Shown one piece after another: positions 35,021 through 47,863 of a stretch of 64,000 nucleotides of DNA. Under the pieces are notes generated by a model. That model searched no databases and was not told the DNA's origin. It worked only from the letters and a program-made list of their open reading frames with translations. The translations under genes were made by a program, and so were the position numbers. Where the stretch lies: the NCBI GenBank assembly GCA_905183005.1, contig CAJJDO010000143.1, positions 1-64,000 of the forward strand, read 5' to 3'. The number at the start of each line of letters is the position of its first letter. The first letter of the stretch is position 1. The stretch comes from Paramecium pentaurelia (lineage: Eukaryota; Ciliophora; Oligohymenophorea; Peniculida; Parameciidae).

Positions 35021-37646
35021 ATGATGACTGGAAATGTAAACCCAGAATATCGGTATCTCAGTATTCTAGCTAAAACTTGGAATGAAGTGTATATGGCTGA
35101 AAATCTTTAGACAAAACAAAAGTGTTGTATAAAACAAGTGTTGATTGATGAGTTATTGAGAGAGAGGTTTTAATCTGAGATTTAGATCCTACAAAAAATA
35201 AAAGCTTATCCACATCCAAATATTATATCATTTGAGGATAGCTTCTATTATGAGAAGGTGACTACATAGGATAAAGTACTCATTTATCTCTTAAATGCAG
35301 GCAATCACCTTTGGTTGTATTGTCATGGAATTAGGCATTACAAATTTATAGCAATACATCTAATCGAAAAAGTAATCAGATCCAGAGTTCAGGTTTCAAG
35401 AGTATGAAGTAGCTGATTTCTTTGTGACTATGATTAAAGCACATTCACATTTACAAGAAATTAAAATAGCACATAGAGATATCAAACCAGAAAATATTAT
35501 TCTTTTCAATGATGAAAATCTATTGTTTAAGGTTTGCGATGTAAAATTCTTAATATAAGACAGGTTGGTTTTGGTACTGAAATTATTGATGAAGAATAAA
35601 GATCAAGAACTATTGGTGGCACAGTTTTATATTAAGCTCCAGAAGTCTATCGAGCATTTAAAAGAAGAAAACATTAAGCTAAATATAATCCTTATAAAAG
35701 TGATGTTTTCTCTCTTGGATTAGTTTTCCTATTGTTTGCTACTACTCATAATATGACAAAACAGGTATCATAAACAATTTTCATATTAGTAAAGAGAAGA
35801 ATTATTTGATGATGAAATGAAACTCTACAATTATTTAAGAGAAAAACGAAAACAAGTTAAAGAATTATATCCTAGAATCAAAGGAGTATCCAAAATTTTG
35901 AAATTGATGTTAGATATATCTCCAGATTAAAGATATGATTTTTCATAATTAAGTCAAATTATTGAAGAAAGATAATATTTGGAAGTTAAATCTGTATATA
36001 TAATTATCATTTAAATAGCCTGCTAAAATCAATCATAAACATCTATAATCAATTGCTAATTTGGATGATTTCTAATTAGATATTAAAAATAAGGAGGATG
36101 TATATTTGGATTTAAATGGAATGTAAAATAAATCATAGGATGAATTACTTAAATTCTTAGAAACTATAGCTTAATAAGTTAAAAATTTTTAAATGATTAC
36201 TTTACAAATAAAATTAGAAATGAGTTGTTTAAATGTAAGAACAGTGGCTCCAATTGAAAAAATATTAAATAGAGCTTAAAAATTGAAAGAATTATAATTA
36301 CATTTATGGAAGTATTATCATAAATTCTATTTGTAGTAATAAATTAGGAAATTTGGGATTGTTATTTTTAATAAAGGCAATAATGAAAATGAGTGAATTG
36401 AAACGATTAACTTTAGAAATATCTAATAATTTATTATCTGATGAAGGGATTAATAATTCATTACCCCTTTTAGAAGGATTAGTTCATATGGAAGAATTGA
36501 AATTGGATTTCGGATTGTATTACTTCTTCTAAATTAATTAAGAAATTATTTACCAATGGATTGTTGTGAAGCATTTTTTTCGCTTATAAGTGCCATGCCA
36601 AAACTAAAAAAGCTAGATTTAAGTCTAGAAAGTAATTATATGAATTAAGTGCTTTCTAAATTATTAAAATAAACTGTGAAACGATTACCACTCCTAACTT
36701 AATTATCAATTAATTTTTCTAAGTATTTATTATAATCTAAAATAAGTATTCCAATGCACAATGAAGGTTTTTATGATCTTGGAGAAAGTATATCTGAATT
36801 AGAGAATTGTGAATTATATCTTTGGGGTTCTTAAATAAAAGATTTTGGTGTTGAGGAATTTGCTAAAGGATTATCTAAATGTGAGAAAATAAAGCATTTA
36901 AATTTGACTTTATGGAATAATTAAATTACAAAAAAGGGATGTGAATCTTTAGGTTAAGTATTACCAAAATTAAAGAAGTTAAGTTCATTAACAATTGATT
37001 TATCCAAAAATCGTATAGAGGATGAAGGTGTAAGATTCTTGGCAAAAGCTATTCATGAAATGTAGTAACCATTAAGAATATTATAATTTTGGATTGAGAA
37101 GTGAGTTTAATAAATTAAAACTTAGTGTATCTTGTTCTTCTTTTGGATTGAGATATGTCAATAGATTTTTGGTAACATAAACGAAATTGAGAAATATTAG
37201 TTTGAATTTTCGATTAAATTAAATTGGTTTGGATGGAATGGAGTTACTGTATAATGGCTTTGGTTAAGCTACTTAGTTAGAAACAGTAAATTTGATTCTT
37301 GATCAGTAATCAATTTATAAAATATTAGTAATCCATTAGGTGATGATGGTGTAAATACTTTGTTTAAAGGTTTATGTAAATTGAAAGAATTACAGAGTCT
37401 ATTTTTAAGTCTTGAAAGTGTTCAAGGTTCTGGAAATTCAGTGACTGTAATGTTATCTTCAATAAAATCTTGGACTGAATTAAAAGAATTACATGTTAAT
37501 TTCTTAAAGTATATATAATTATACATAATATTAGAAATGATACTGATTTGGCAGATGATATTAATTTGAAGAATCGACTATTAGAGATATAATCAACTGC
37601 GAAAATAAATATTGAATTAAAAACTATAAATTAATAATAAAAGTGA
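35021..37646 (+). CDS. protein kinase with C-terminal leucine-rich repeats
   Basis: ATG 35021 to TGA 37644-37646, with introns of 25, 23, 25, 25, 25 and 26 nt resolved and more likely. The kinase domain (about residues 15-300) has CIKQV as Lys motif, KIAHRDIKPENII, VCDVGFG (DVG for DFG), LYQAPEV and YKSDVFSLGLVFLLFA. The glycine loop is poor. After PAKINHKH a long RNI-like leucine-rich repeat region begins, with repeats such as LKELQLHLW, MEELKLDF, KKLDLSLES, CEKIKHLNLTLWNN and LKKLSSLTIDLSKN. Kinase-LRR fusions of this order (kinase first) are a ciliate feature as far as I know. The LRR part probably selects targets. Confidence 0.85.
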
Positions 37647-37711
37647 TTAATGATCTTACGATATTTGAATCTATTAATTTATAATTAACGACATATATTT
37701 GAATTTTTAAT

Positions 37712-38834
37712 ATGAATATTAGAATTTTAATTAATTAAATTTCAAAAATTACAGAAGAATTAGCAATGGTTTAAAAAATTTTATAAGTCTTTATTAGTCT
37801 AGAGGAGCACCAAAAAATTAAGTACTTTATGATGGAGATAAAAGGAACTCTATCAGAACATACAACGGTAACTTTTATTAATTTAATATTGTCAGATAAC
37901 TCAAACAACAGATAAGGATTCCAAATTGGATGGGACATTGATCAATCTAGAAAGGGAGATACTAAAATTGCAGGAAAAGTTGGTCAAGATCAAAGAAATT
38001 CATACATTCCTTCATATCAAACTTAAACTTATGTACCAGTTGTTGAAGTATTCTAAAACATAATTAGTAAAATCAAGATGAAGATTATATGAAGTAGTTA
38101 TATATTTAAGAAATGAACAAAAAAAAAGAATTAGCTGCCTTATATAAACAACCTGATTAATATTACTAGGATACTATAGATAGTTATAATAATAATGTAA
38201 AATAATACTCAAATAATAATCCTCCTAATACTTATGAATAACCATAATTGTTATAATAATCAAACAAATATGATCATTATTAATAACCCAAAGTAGAAGA
38301 AGAACTCTATAATAAGGTATCTTTTTTTTATTATAATATATTTAGTATAAATAAGGTAATAGTGGTAGTAAATAATAAAACACTGGTAAACAACCAGTTG
38401 CTTAATTTAATCCAATTACAGGAGTAGCTTATGAGAATGCTTATACTAATCAAAGAGTTTAAGAATCTTAATAATAATAATAATAATAATAATAATAGGA
38501 TGATGCACTTAGTTAATTTAGTTAATGTATTATTGTTATCATATTTTAGTATAATAACACAAAGTAACTTCAATGAAGAATAAGGCTTCAAATATCTTTA
38601 ATACTGATATTCAAGAGACTGAGAATATTAATAATAATAGACAAAATAGTAGAGTTTAAAATAAAAGAAAAGAGTTGGATGATGCTCAATATAAAGGATA
38701 TGGTATGATATTTGAAATGATATTATTTTTTAGGTTAGTTCTACAAGAATCAAATTGAAGTTATTCCAACCTAATATAGAGAGCAAAAGTTCATTAATAG
38801 AAATATGATTGATAATCAGATATTTCCAAAATGA
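37712..38834 (+). CDS. glutamine-rich low-complexity protein, unknown
   Basis: ATG 37712 to TGA 38832-38834, six introns of 20-31 nt resolved (29, 28, 20, 29, 23 and 31 nt). The N-terminal part has a structured feel (RGAPKNQVLYDGDKRN, GWDIDQSRKGDTKIAG). The middle is Asn/Gln/Tyr-rich and includes a pure Gln tract at 38469-38498 written with nine TAA and one TAG codon. The C-terminal part is again ordered (KELDDAQYKGYGQFY, QFYKNQIEVIP, REQKFINRN). No family recognised. It precedes the Sec61 gamma gene by 99 bp. Confidence 0.72.
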
Positions 38835-38933
38835 TTTTATAATTACATAATAATTATATAAATTAATTTAACACGTATAGTGTGAATATAAAATTGCAAA
38901 ATGATTATGTGAGAATTCAATATTAAATTTAAA

Positions 38934-39185
38934 ATGAGTTAAGAAACTTTGAATGGAATCAATGGAATATTATAGGATGTCCAAAGTTTTGGTTAAGAGA
39001 GTTACAGATTTATTAGAAAATGCACAAAACCAGATAAAAGAGGTAAATGAATATACAATTACAAAATAGAGTATATTAAAATTGCATCATCATGTGCTAT
39101 TGGTTTTGTTGTTATGGGTGCTGTTGGATACTTTATTAAGTTGGTTTTTATTCCAATAAATAATATAATATTAAGTGCCAATTGA
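38934..39185 (+). CDS. SEC61G: Sec61 gamma subunit
   Basis: ATG 38934 to TGA 39183-39185. Removing one 27-nt intron (GTAAATGAA...AAATAG) leaves 74 residues, the normal size. The motif YRFIRKCTKPDKREYIKIA matches RFIKRCTKPDxxEFxKIA. The single helix ASSCAIGFVVMGAVGYFIKL is followed by VFIPINNIILS, matching IHIPINNIIVG of other eukaryotes. It is the SecE-type clamp of the ER protein-conducting channel. Confidence 0.95.
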
Positions 39186-39235
39186 TTTTTGTTACATTTA
39201 CATTTTATCATAAATATACATATAATATAACAATA

Positions 39236-39667
39236 ATGCAATCATTTATCAATCAATTAAAATAAGCAAATATTTAATAGTTAGTAAGTAAAGAGACTCT
39301 ATAAAAAATTCCTATTTAATTAAAAGCAATTAGATTAACTTATGAGATTGAACACAATTCAGGATCACTTTTAGAAATCTTTAAATGTATAGATAGAGAT
39401 AATGATGTAATAAAATAGGCAATTAAGATTGCTAATTTAAATTAATTTGATAATGAAGAGATTGTTAAAAATATAAGAATTGAATAATTTTAATATAAGT
39501 AGAAATTGAAGCAGATTCAATAAAAATATATACTAAAAATGGGATTAATCTTATATGGAGTATTATTAAGTTTACATTTTGGAATTCAAGGTTGGTATTA
39601 TTTGGAATATGATTTATGGTTATCAAATCCAGGAATTTCAGAATATCATACAAATAGATTTCGTTGA
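39236..39667 (+). CDS. small membrane protein, possibly mitochondrial
   Basis: ATG 39236 to TGA 39665-39667, 143 residues, no intron, 50 bp behind Sec61 gamma. The first ~95 residues are helical and charged. One hydrophobic segment (MGLILYGVLLSLHFGIQGWYY) is followed by LEYDLWLSNPGISEY. The helix plus W-x-x-x-E-Y-D-x-W-x-x-x-P resembles the pore region of the mitochondrial calcium uniporter (LTWWEYSWDIMEP), but the second helix is missing. I rate this as a weak hint only. Confidence 0.65.
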
Positions 39668-39700
39668 AATACATTTATATTTGAACAAACAATAAATTTA

Positions 39701-41659
39701 TCACCAATGTGCTTCTTCTTTCAATTAAGCTACAGCATCATCTACTAATTCATTAAATTAATCTTCATTCTTAATCATATCGAGTATTTCATCAACTGTA
39801 TAATTAGAAGGATCTGAAAGTACTTCACTAACCTTCTTCCAATGAGATTCTATATCTTAATTTAATTTTGTTTTTATTCTATAATACAACATCATTCTAA
39901 ATATTATTAATTTAAATGATTACTATAATTATTTCAATTGCTCTTCTTCTGGTTTGGCCTTGAAATTTTCTAAATTATTCAATAATTCCACTAAATCTTA
40001 TCTCTTATTGAACGCAACAGTTTAAACTGGAGCTAAATCAGTAATCTATTATAAAGGAGGTGGTAATGGAGTTTGTCTCATTGGATTTGGATATTATTAT
40101 TGATATGGTCTTCTCATTCCACCAGTTGGAATTCTTTATTACATAGGGAATGGGAATGGCATTCTATTACCAAATTAAGCTGGTCCTGCAGGCATTTAAT
40201 ACATTCTTCTAATTGGAGATTATCTTTAATTAGTTCTTCTCTATCCTCTCTATTATGATTATTGAGGGAAAAGATGTTGAAAGTATTTTCCACCAGCTTA
40301 CTCAACATTTTAATCAAAAAGATTTTTTATTTCATCAAATTTTTCATTCTCTTTAAAAGATTTGATTAATTTATTTGCATCTTATGCTTATTCAAATACA
40401 ATATATCCAATTCTAATGATTTATTAAAATCCTTATTGCATCTTTTCTAATCTAATCTATTAAAAAATAAAAATGATATATAATACCATACTAATATCAC
40501 CATAACCAGCATCTTTTAATGTTTATCTAATCATTTCCTCTGTAACATTTCTATTTAAATGATCAGCATAAATATATTTTGAATAGATATTATTATCTCT
40601 TTGTTATTTTCTATCTGTTTTTGTTTATGCCCAACCTACATACATCTTTCTCCCAGTATTCAAAGGATCCTTTTATTGATTTGCTCCTAAACTAGTACCT
40701 AATGTTCTTTATGCTTCTTTGGCATCTTGATGTCTACTGAAACTGACAAATGCAAATGGAGCTTTACGTTCAGGATCAACTTTGACTAATATACTAATTA
40801 TTGGACCATAAGTGCTGAACCATTCATTCAATTTATTACGCATTTCAGTTTCCTTTTATAAATAATTTATTATAAATACTAATTATTCTTTAACTTAATT
40901 GTCTTCTAAATCTATACCATCTAATGAAGTCCAAAAGTTCTTGATATATAAATTACATCTCTTATCTTCACGTTCATTTGTACCTTTCTTTATAAATCTT
41001 TTAACAATAATTTAAGTCTTTTCATTATATTAAACTTTTCCTTCATTTTATTAACTTTCAGTTAACAAAGCATTAGCTTAATCTTTCTTTTCATATTAAA
41101 CCCAACCATAACCTTAATAATTTAAGAATTTCAATTACCTCTACTCTTTTTATTTTCATCAACTGATAATTTGACACTTACTACTTATCCCCATTTTGTA
41201 AAGAATTCCTCTAATTATTTAAGTGTTATATTCAACTCAAATCCTGCAAAAAATAAGTTTGCATCTTTCTCATAATCTTAAATATAAGTAATGCGCATAG
41301 GATCTCTGAGAAGCTATTTGTAATTCATTGCTTCTTTTGCTCTCCTTGCTTCTTCTTATGATGAAAAATATAAGAATGCATAATGCTTTGATTTTCCAAT
41401 GAATTGATATCTAATTATAGTCTAATCATATACCTGTGTAATTTAACATAGCTAATTTATCCAAATTTTCTAAACTCCACAAATAGTTGTTCCTCTGTAA
41501 TCCCATCTTCCAAATCAGATATATGAAGTCCATTTTGGGATGGTCTGTTTTGATCCTAATAGCCTGGTAACTTAAACACTAAATCAATAAAACTAAAGAT
41601 GGTACTTTATTATGGATTTAATAATCAAGATTTAAAAATTCTTTTAATTTTTTGGACAT
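39701..41659 (-). CDS. cytoplasmic poly(A)-binding protein
   Basis: TGA is at 39701-39703. The likely start is ATG 41657-41659 via a first splice I could not resolve; coding is certain from about 41560. Four RRM domains are visible: HISDLEDGITEEQLF with YAFLYFSS; NLFFAGFELNITLKQLEEFF; CNLYIKNFW with APFAFVSF; and YIYADHLNRNVTEEM with IGYIVFE. A Pro/Gln/Met-rich linker (RRPYQQQ-like) follows. A C-terminal MLLE/PABC-type domain ends the protein (VLSDPSNYTVDEILDMIK...VDDAVAQLKEEAHW). Four RRMs plus MLLE is the PABPC order. It binds poly(A) tails and translation factors. Confidence 0.88.
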
Positions 41660-41765
41660 GTGTTTTTATCTGATATTACATAAAAACAATTGCATCAAGT
41701 AAATGAGAATTGATAGTTATATTTTTTTATCTAAGTGGAAATATTATTGATAAGAATTAAATTAA

Positions 41766-42832
41766 TCAATAAATTTCTAAAAGAGATTAAATCCACTTTT
41801 TGGAAGTACATTACTCTTGTTTAATAGTAACAATATGTTTATCTGATTTGATTTTAAGAGCACTATCTAATTCGTAATCACTTTCTTTTGTTGCAATACC
41901 ATTGCATTCAAATTATTTAGTATTACAATTCTCTATGATTTCAGATGAAATTTTATTTTTTGAAATCTACATCTTTTTTGGTTCATGGAATTTTGCAAAT
42001 GGATAAATAAGTACATCTAAAAACACATTAGAAATCTTAAGTAGAATCAAATTTATCAAATATATGCTTGAAACACTCTAAAATATAGTAATAATTTCTT
42101 ACATTTATAATTTCAGTGATTATATTACAACATATGAATAGTTCACAAAAAATATAGAAACCTATTATTATATGCAATTCATTCTAGAGTTTTCCTTTTG
42201 GTTTTGCATGACATAACAGACATAAAATCATAGTAATCAATCCAACTCCACCTGATCCTAATATAGCAATTGCTCTACTCAGACTGAATTAATTTTCAAA
42301 AATCCTATCTTTATTGTGTTAATTAATACCAAATGTAAAGTGAAAGAAAATCAATTAAAAATCCAATCAAGTATATTTAAATTACTATTCCAACTCCAAT
42401 CTTATTTTTATTCAACACTAATAATGACATAAGCAAACAGGAAGATAATTATTGAAGGATAATCAAAATAAGATAATAATGATCAAATTTTTGTACGGTC
42501 AAAAGAATAGAAAGAGCTGAAAAACAACATGCTAAACCAAAAAGATGAGGTTTTCTCATTTAAAATCTATTTCTTATAAAAATCATCACCATAAGAGTCA
42601 AACTGATTATGAATTGAATGATATCCAAGACTATGATTGACCATTCTTATGATAAACTATTTTTAGTGGTAATTATACCTTGAAATGTGTGTAATAAGAT
42701 AAACTTGAGAAATAATGTTGGTTGAAATGTAAAACTAAGGTAGAGCATAATGACATATAGTTTACATGATTGTTAAACTGAAAATAAATAATTTAATGTG
42801 AATGATAAGATATTAAAACAGCACCAAACCAT
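41766..42832 (-). CDS. polytopic membrane protein, unknown
   Basis: ATG 42830-42832 to TGA 41766-41768, with at least one small intron. Six or seven hydrophobic helices are visible (for example FTLNYLFSV, KLYVIMLYLSFTF, IIVLDIIQFIISLTLMVMIFI, ACCFSALSILLTV, YYLILIILQQL). The C-terminal ~75 residues are hydrophilic with several Cys. The layout is like a small seven-helix receptor but I see no family motif. It starts only 20 bp beyond the stop of the preceding coiled-coil gene. Confidence 0.68.
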
Positions 42833-42852
42833 ACTTATTTTTATTATAATTT

Positions 42853-44619
42853 TCATTATGGTTTGCTCATACCTAGAATAACTTCACGAGCATAAGCAGT
42901 CTACCCTATTCCTGCATCATTCAAAGCAACTTATAATCGATATCTCATATCTGACATTAATTAATTGATATTAAATCCTGTAACATTAGACTTTGCACAA
43001 TATTTAATATGATTACTAAAGGAATTTTATCAGCTTTATCGTATTTTGTTTGTTTTCGCAATTATCTGGTTTCAGTTTCACTAATTAATCTCTAAAAATC
43101 CTTATCAACATTTGGTCTGATACTGTATCTATTGATTGCATCCTCAATTCTTTAAGCTTTCAATTCAGGTTCCAATTTCTTAATTTCTTATTTTAATTTT
43201 TTATCCTCTCTTTTTCCTACTTCTTTCTCTTATCTTTATTGTACTCTTGGTTTTGCTTATTCAATTTATTGTAATTATTATTTCTTTATTATTTCTGCTT
43301 ATTATTATTATTATATTAAAAATTATTGTCTCTTTTATTCCTTTTCTGCCTGATAAGATAGAGCAATCTCTGCAATTTCAGCTTTATGTTTTAACCATTC
43401 ATCATGTTTTGCTTAATCTAATTATTCTTATTATTCTCTTTCCTCTTCTTTTTATTGTTATAAAATTTATTATTTCTTTTCATATTCAATACGTCTATAA
43501 TAATTAATAATATATACTTCTCTTCTAATTCTTCTGCTATTCTAATTCTTTATTGCTTTAATTATAAATATTCCATCCATCTTTAATTTTTTTAAATTTT
43601 GTTTTATTGCATATCATTTAATAATTATTCTGATTTATTTTGTAATTACTAAAACTATTATATAAATAGATTACTGAATATTCAATCTTCCAATTACGTT
43701 ATAAAATTATCAATCTCTTATTTATATCTTTTTATTTTCTAATATAATCTACAGCTTCTTATAATTCAGGACGACTCTTTTTTGGAAAATGAAGCATTAA
43801 TCTTTACATACTATGTAAACTATTTGATGATCCCAAATATAACATTTCTTCACTTACTTCTATCCTCTCTTTTGGAGTAAGTTTCTATATTTCTAATTGA
43901 TATCTCTCATAAAGATACTCTAAAGCCTTGGCATAATTTTCAAGAATCTGTAATTCCTCATCATCACAATTTTAAGCATATAAGATCAATTCTAAATGGT
44001 TTGATTTAAATTACAATACTGTCATTTAAATATTCTTATTCTATTCTAGCTCGGAATGAATTGCATATAGCCACATTACATTATTGCATATCTAAGGTTT
44101 CTTCATTCTCTTCATCAACTATTGTAGATTCTTTTTAATATTCTATTTCTAATTTAGAAATCATTTATTGTAAATAATCTTTAAATGAAAATGCTAATTC
44201 TTTGAATTAAGATGATTCATTATTAATCTTCTTATCTAATCTAGGTAATTATTCTTTCTTCAATTAAAGTTGAATCTTCTTTAAATTTTGTAATTAATAA
44301 ATCAATTCTTCTTTTACTTATTTGTAATTTTGTGCTCCTTATTCCAATAAAGCAGCTAAACAAAATTTAGGTAATTCAGATTAGATCTCTAAAAGAAGTA
44401 ATTTTGATTCCAAATCAATATTAAGCATTCTCTCTACTTTCATCAATTACAAATATTCTTTCGACCATTCTTATCTTTAAACTGATTAAACATTCTTATT
44501 TTTCATATCCTTAGACACCTATTGACTTCAATTGATAAAAATACTTTTTTTATTTAGTTCAATTTAGCTAAGAATTCTTTACTTCTCTCTTCTTCCTCTT
44601 CAAATTATTTCTGTAACAT
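42853..44619 (-). CDS. coiled-coil protein, probably ciliary
   Basis: ATG 44617-44619 (MLQKQFEEEEERSKEF) to TGA 42853-42855. The protein is Lys/Glu/Gln-rich with long heptad-like stretches (about 570 residues). The C-terminus is more ordered: RYSIRPNVDKDFQRLISET, a 26-nt intron, then NVTGFNINQLMSDMRY and LQVALNDAGIGQTAYAREVI. That tail looks like a conserved module of an axonemal coiled-coil family, but I cannot name it. It lies next to the IFT70 gene, which fits a ciliary role by neighbourhood only. Confidence 0.75.
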
Positions 44620-44645
44620 ATTTATATATATATATATATATAATT

Positions 44646-46679
44646 TCATGTTCTTAATTTTAGAAACATCCTCTTAATCATTCTGGCTTCATATGATACT
44701 GTGTGTTTCTCATCAAGTTATTCTAATGGATTAATTACCTATATATATATATTTTAAATAAATACAGAGGGAATAGCTTTGCCATATTGATCAGCTGCAT
44801 CTAGGAAATCCAATATCTCACTATATGATGTATCTTTTAGAATTATCATATGTTTAGCTAAGACTTCAATCAAAGCAACAAAACATCTCTTAGCATAATA
44901 CCATGTATCTGTATTAATCTATAATTGATATAATTTATTTACTTTCTTATTATATGGTTCAAGTGATTTGATAACTCTAGAAATACCAAATTCATAATTA
45001 TTTTTTGAACAATAAAGTGTTCCTATAACTAAATTGACTATGCATAAATGATAAACTGGTTTTTCAGGATCTTAATATTATGATTTCTCTTCTTCTTTTT
45101 CTAATTTACGCATCAATTCTTCAGCATCTTCATTTTAATTGACCATAATATAACTGACACATAAATTAGCAATAACTATTGCTGTCAATGACAATAAATT
45201 ATCACTATTCTTCTTTACTATAGGTTCATAATAACGAATAGCCTCTCTATATTTATTGTCTTGCACATAAAATACATGTGCTACATTTAGTTTCCATACA
45301 TCATGATCTGCACAAAATTCTGCTGATTATCTAAATAGTTTTTCAACTTATGAATAATTGTCCTTATCCCAATATATTTTTGCTTATGCCATCAATACAG
45401 GAATGAATTTCTCTAAACAATCATCAAATTCCTTAAGAGATTTCTTAATTCCTTCATTATCTCTATTCAATCTAGCATCTTGAATTGATTTTGTTATCCT
45501 TCTAAGAGTGTCTATATGTTTATTTGCTAAAATCTAGAATTTTCTATACGATTCTTCTGGACTTGCAGCACTTAATATCAATGCATCCACAAATTCAAAA
45601 TCATCTGTACTAATAGTCTTAAAAGTGAGATCAGCATTTTCAGCAAGAATATCAGCTGCCATATCAAAATAACTATATTTGCAATACAAGAGTAATAAAT
45701 TAGAGAATGTTTCAGGTGGAAATGGAGGATTTTACAATAAATGATTCAATTTTTTAAATCCCTCAGCTGTTTTCTCTTCTATATTCATCAATGCTTGATT
45801 CATCAAAGTAACAGGATCTAATTCATCTTCTTCCCTTGGTGGCATATCTACTAATGCTTCTTTTGCTGCATCATAATTTTTAATTGAATATTCGATAGCT
45901 GCCTTTAAATTGAATGCTTCAATCAAAGCAGACTCTTTCAATGCTTAAGAATTACCAACACTTTTAACTTCAATTCCTTCAGCATTTGAACCTACTCCTA
46001 AATCTGGTCTTTCTCTCACTCCTCTCTCAATTATCTCTGCTATATATTTCAGAGATTAAGCCAATTATTTTTATTTGTAATAACAGAGAGCTATATTGTA
46101 TGCTAATTCACAAGAATAACCAGTCAAATTCATTCCATCTTAAAATCTTTGTCTTGCCTCATCAAATTTATTCTCCTTGAATAATATGCATCCTTCATTA
46201 ATGACTGAATCTGGATCATCCATTTCATTTTATTTTAATAATGTCTTAGCATGTTGAAATTCACCCTTCTCATATCGAATCAAAGCTTGCAATTACACCA
46301 TCTTGCCTTAATATTATGGATTCTCAATTGAAGCACACACTTTTAATGCCTCATCATAAAGACCTATTTTTCAAAAAGTTTCTTACTATCCTTATAATAT
46401 GACTATGCCAAGTAAATCTTATAATCATCAATCTCAGGATAATACTTCACTAATTGTTCATAACTATTTTATTTAAACTATTTCATACATCCCAACAGCA
46501 GAAGTGAAATCTTAATTCATGTAATGGCAATATGCAAGTAAAGATAATGCTCTACTCTTTGGACAAAATTGCAATTCATAATTCAAATAATTTATAGCCT
46601 CCTTGTATTTTTGATCCTTAATAAGTGTATATATTATTTTTGTTCGCTATCCTTCAGCAATAGGTTAGACCGGTTGCAT
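44646..46679 (-). CDS. IFT70: intraflagellar transport protein IFT70 (TTC30)
   Basis: ATG 46677-46679 to TGA 44646-44648, about 650 residues with a few small introns. TPR repeats run throughout. Signature stretches match animal TTC30: LIKDQKYKEAINYL, CPKSRALSLLAYCHY, DMPPREEDELDPVTLMNQALMN, ETFSNLLLLY, KLNVAHVFYVQ, MRKLEKEEE, TWYYAKRCF, KHMIILKDTSYSEILDFLD and EKHTVSYEARM. The last intron (27 nt) lies near the C-terminus, before VINPLEQ. It is an IFT-B subunit needed to build cilia, consistent with a ciliate. Only 26 bp separate its stop from the next gene. Confidence 0.94.
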
Positions 46680-47297
46680 AATTTAATTTAAAGAATTATG
46701 AAAAATAAACACTCACATTTATAGGGTTGGGAAGAATACTCCTATACAAATACATACACAAATTAACTCAAATTTTTGAGTGAATCACTCAACTAAGTAA
46801 ATACAGTACCCACTCATATTGACTCTAAGTTACATTAATCAGTCTCTCCAAAAAAGAATCGAATATTATAATGTTACATTAAGAACTCTGTAGTTATTGA
46901 CAATGGATATATATTATCATAGAAATAACATTATTTAAAAGGAAACTTTATAAAGAAGGCTTAATTTTCACCAAAGATATAATTAAAGCGTAACTATATT
47001 GGACCCATTTTATAATAAATAAAAATCTATTAAAAAAATAAATATATCAGTAAAAACGATTCTACTATCAAATAAATAACAAGATGAGTTCAATGAAAAT
47101 ACTCTAAATTTTAATTTTGTTTAAATGATATAAAATATATATAATCATAAAATTATATTATATTAACATAATGAATTTGTATTATTTTATAATATTTCTA
47201 TTCTTATCTTCATAAAAAAATGATTTTCCATTTGAATTATTTATTTATAGTTTATCATATAAAAATATTATTTGTAATTTATATTAATATCTTGAAA
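46680..47297. other. divergent intergenic region
   Basis: About 620 bp between IFT70 (minus) and inhibitor-2 (plus). Very AT-rich in the distal half. The 47068-47297 part belongs to the first copy of the second contig overlap. No further feature seen. Confidence 0.55.
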
Positions 47298-47839
47298 ATG
47301 AAATAATCATAAAAGGGAATTCTAAAGAAGGATACACAACATGATATAGATATGTATTGAAATGAATTTTATTGTAGGAAGAAAGAATTGCATTGGGATG
47401 AATATACAATATAGTAAAGAATATTCTAATTTTATTAGATAACAAGATTTAGAAAGAGGAAATAAAACTAAAATTGATGAACCTAAAACACCTTATGAAG
47501 ATGAAATTATACAATAAAATCAACAGGAAGATAAAATTGAAGTTGAAGATGAAATAGAACAAGATTTAATATAAGCACAATTAAATAAACAAAAATTGCA
47601 ACAAGTAAAATCAAATCGATTAAATGTAGTAACATTAATAGAAACTAGATATTGAAGAACTAAATAAAAGATTAAAAGAGGATTTAGAAAGAGAAAGAAA
47701 AAATATGGATGATGATTCTGCAGAAGAAGAAGAAAAAAGAAAAAAACATGAAGAATTTGTTAAAAAAAGAAAATAACACTATAATGAGAAGATTCTAATT
47801 AAAGAAGCAATGCATAAAAAATAGTTTGAAGACTAATGA
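47298..47839 (+). CDS. protein phosphatase 1 inhibitor-2 (copy 1)
   Basis: ATG 47298 to TGA 47837-47839. Removing introns of 24, 25 and 25 nt gives 155 residues. All three PP1-contact motifs of inhibitor-2 are visible. KGILKK is near the start (animal KGILKN). ELHWDEYTI matches QKWDEMNI. KIDEPKTPYE matches KIDEPSTPYH, and FVKKRKQHYNEKILIKEAM matches FEMKRKLHYNEGLNIKLAR. The central part is acidic/Gln-rich. It should bind and restrain the PP1 catalytic subunit. The gene is present twice in the window by the contig overlap; there is probably one locus. Confidence 0.9.
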
Positions 47840-47863
47840 AATATATTTATCATTTAATATAAA

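Noticed and set aside
42945..42957. Overlap of the coiled-coil gene stop with an ATG (MSDMRYRLQ) of the next gene
   Set aside because: A 26-nt intron (GTAATCATA...GCAAAG) joins this stretch in frame to the coiled-coil protein, which then ends at 42853; the next gene starts at 42832.
43247..43507. Plus-strand frame full of Leu/Ile that looks like a membrane protein
   Set aside because: It is the reverse complement of the Lys/Glu/Gln/Asn-rich coiled coil of the minus-strand gene, which has better motifs and splicing.
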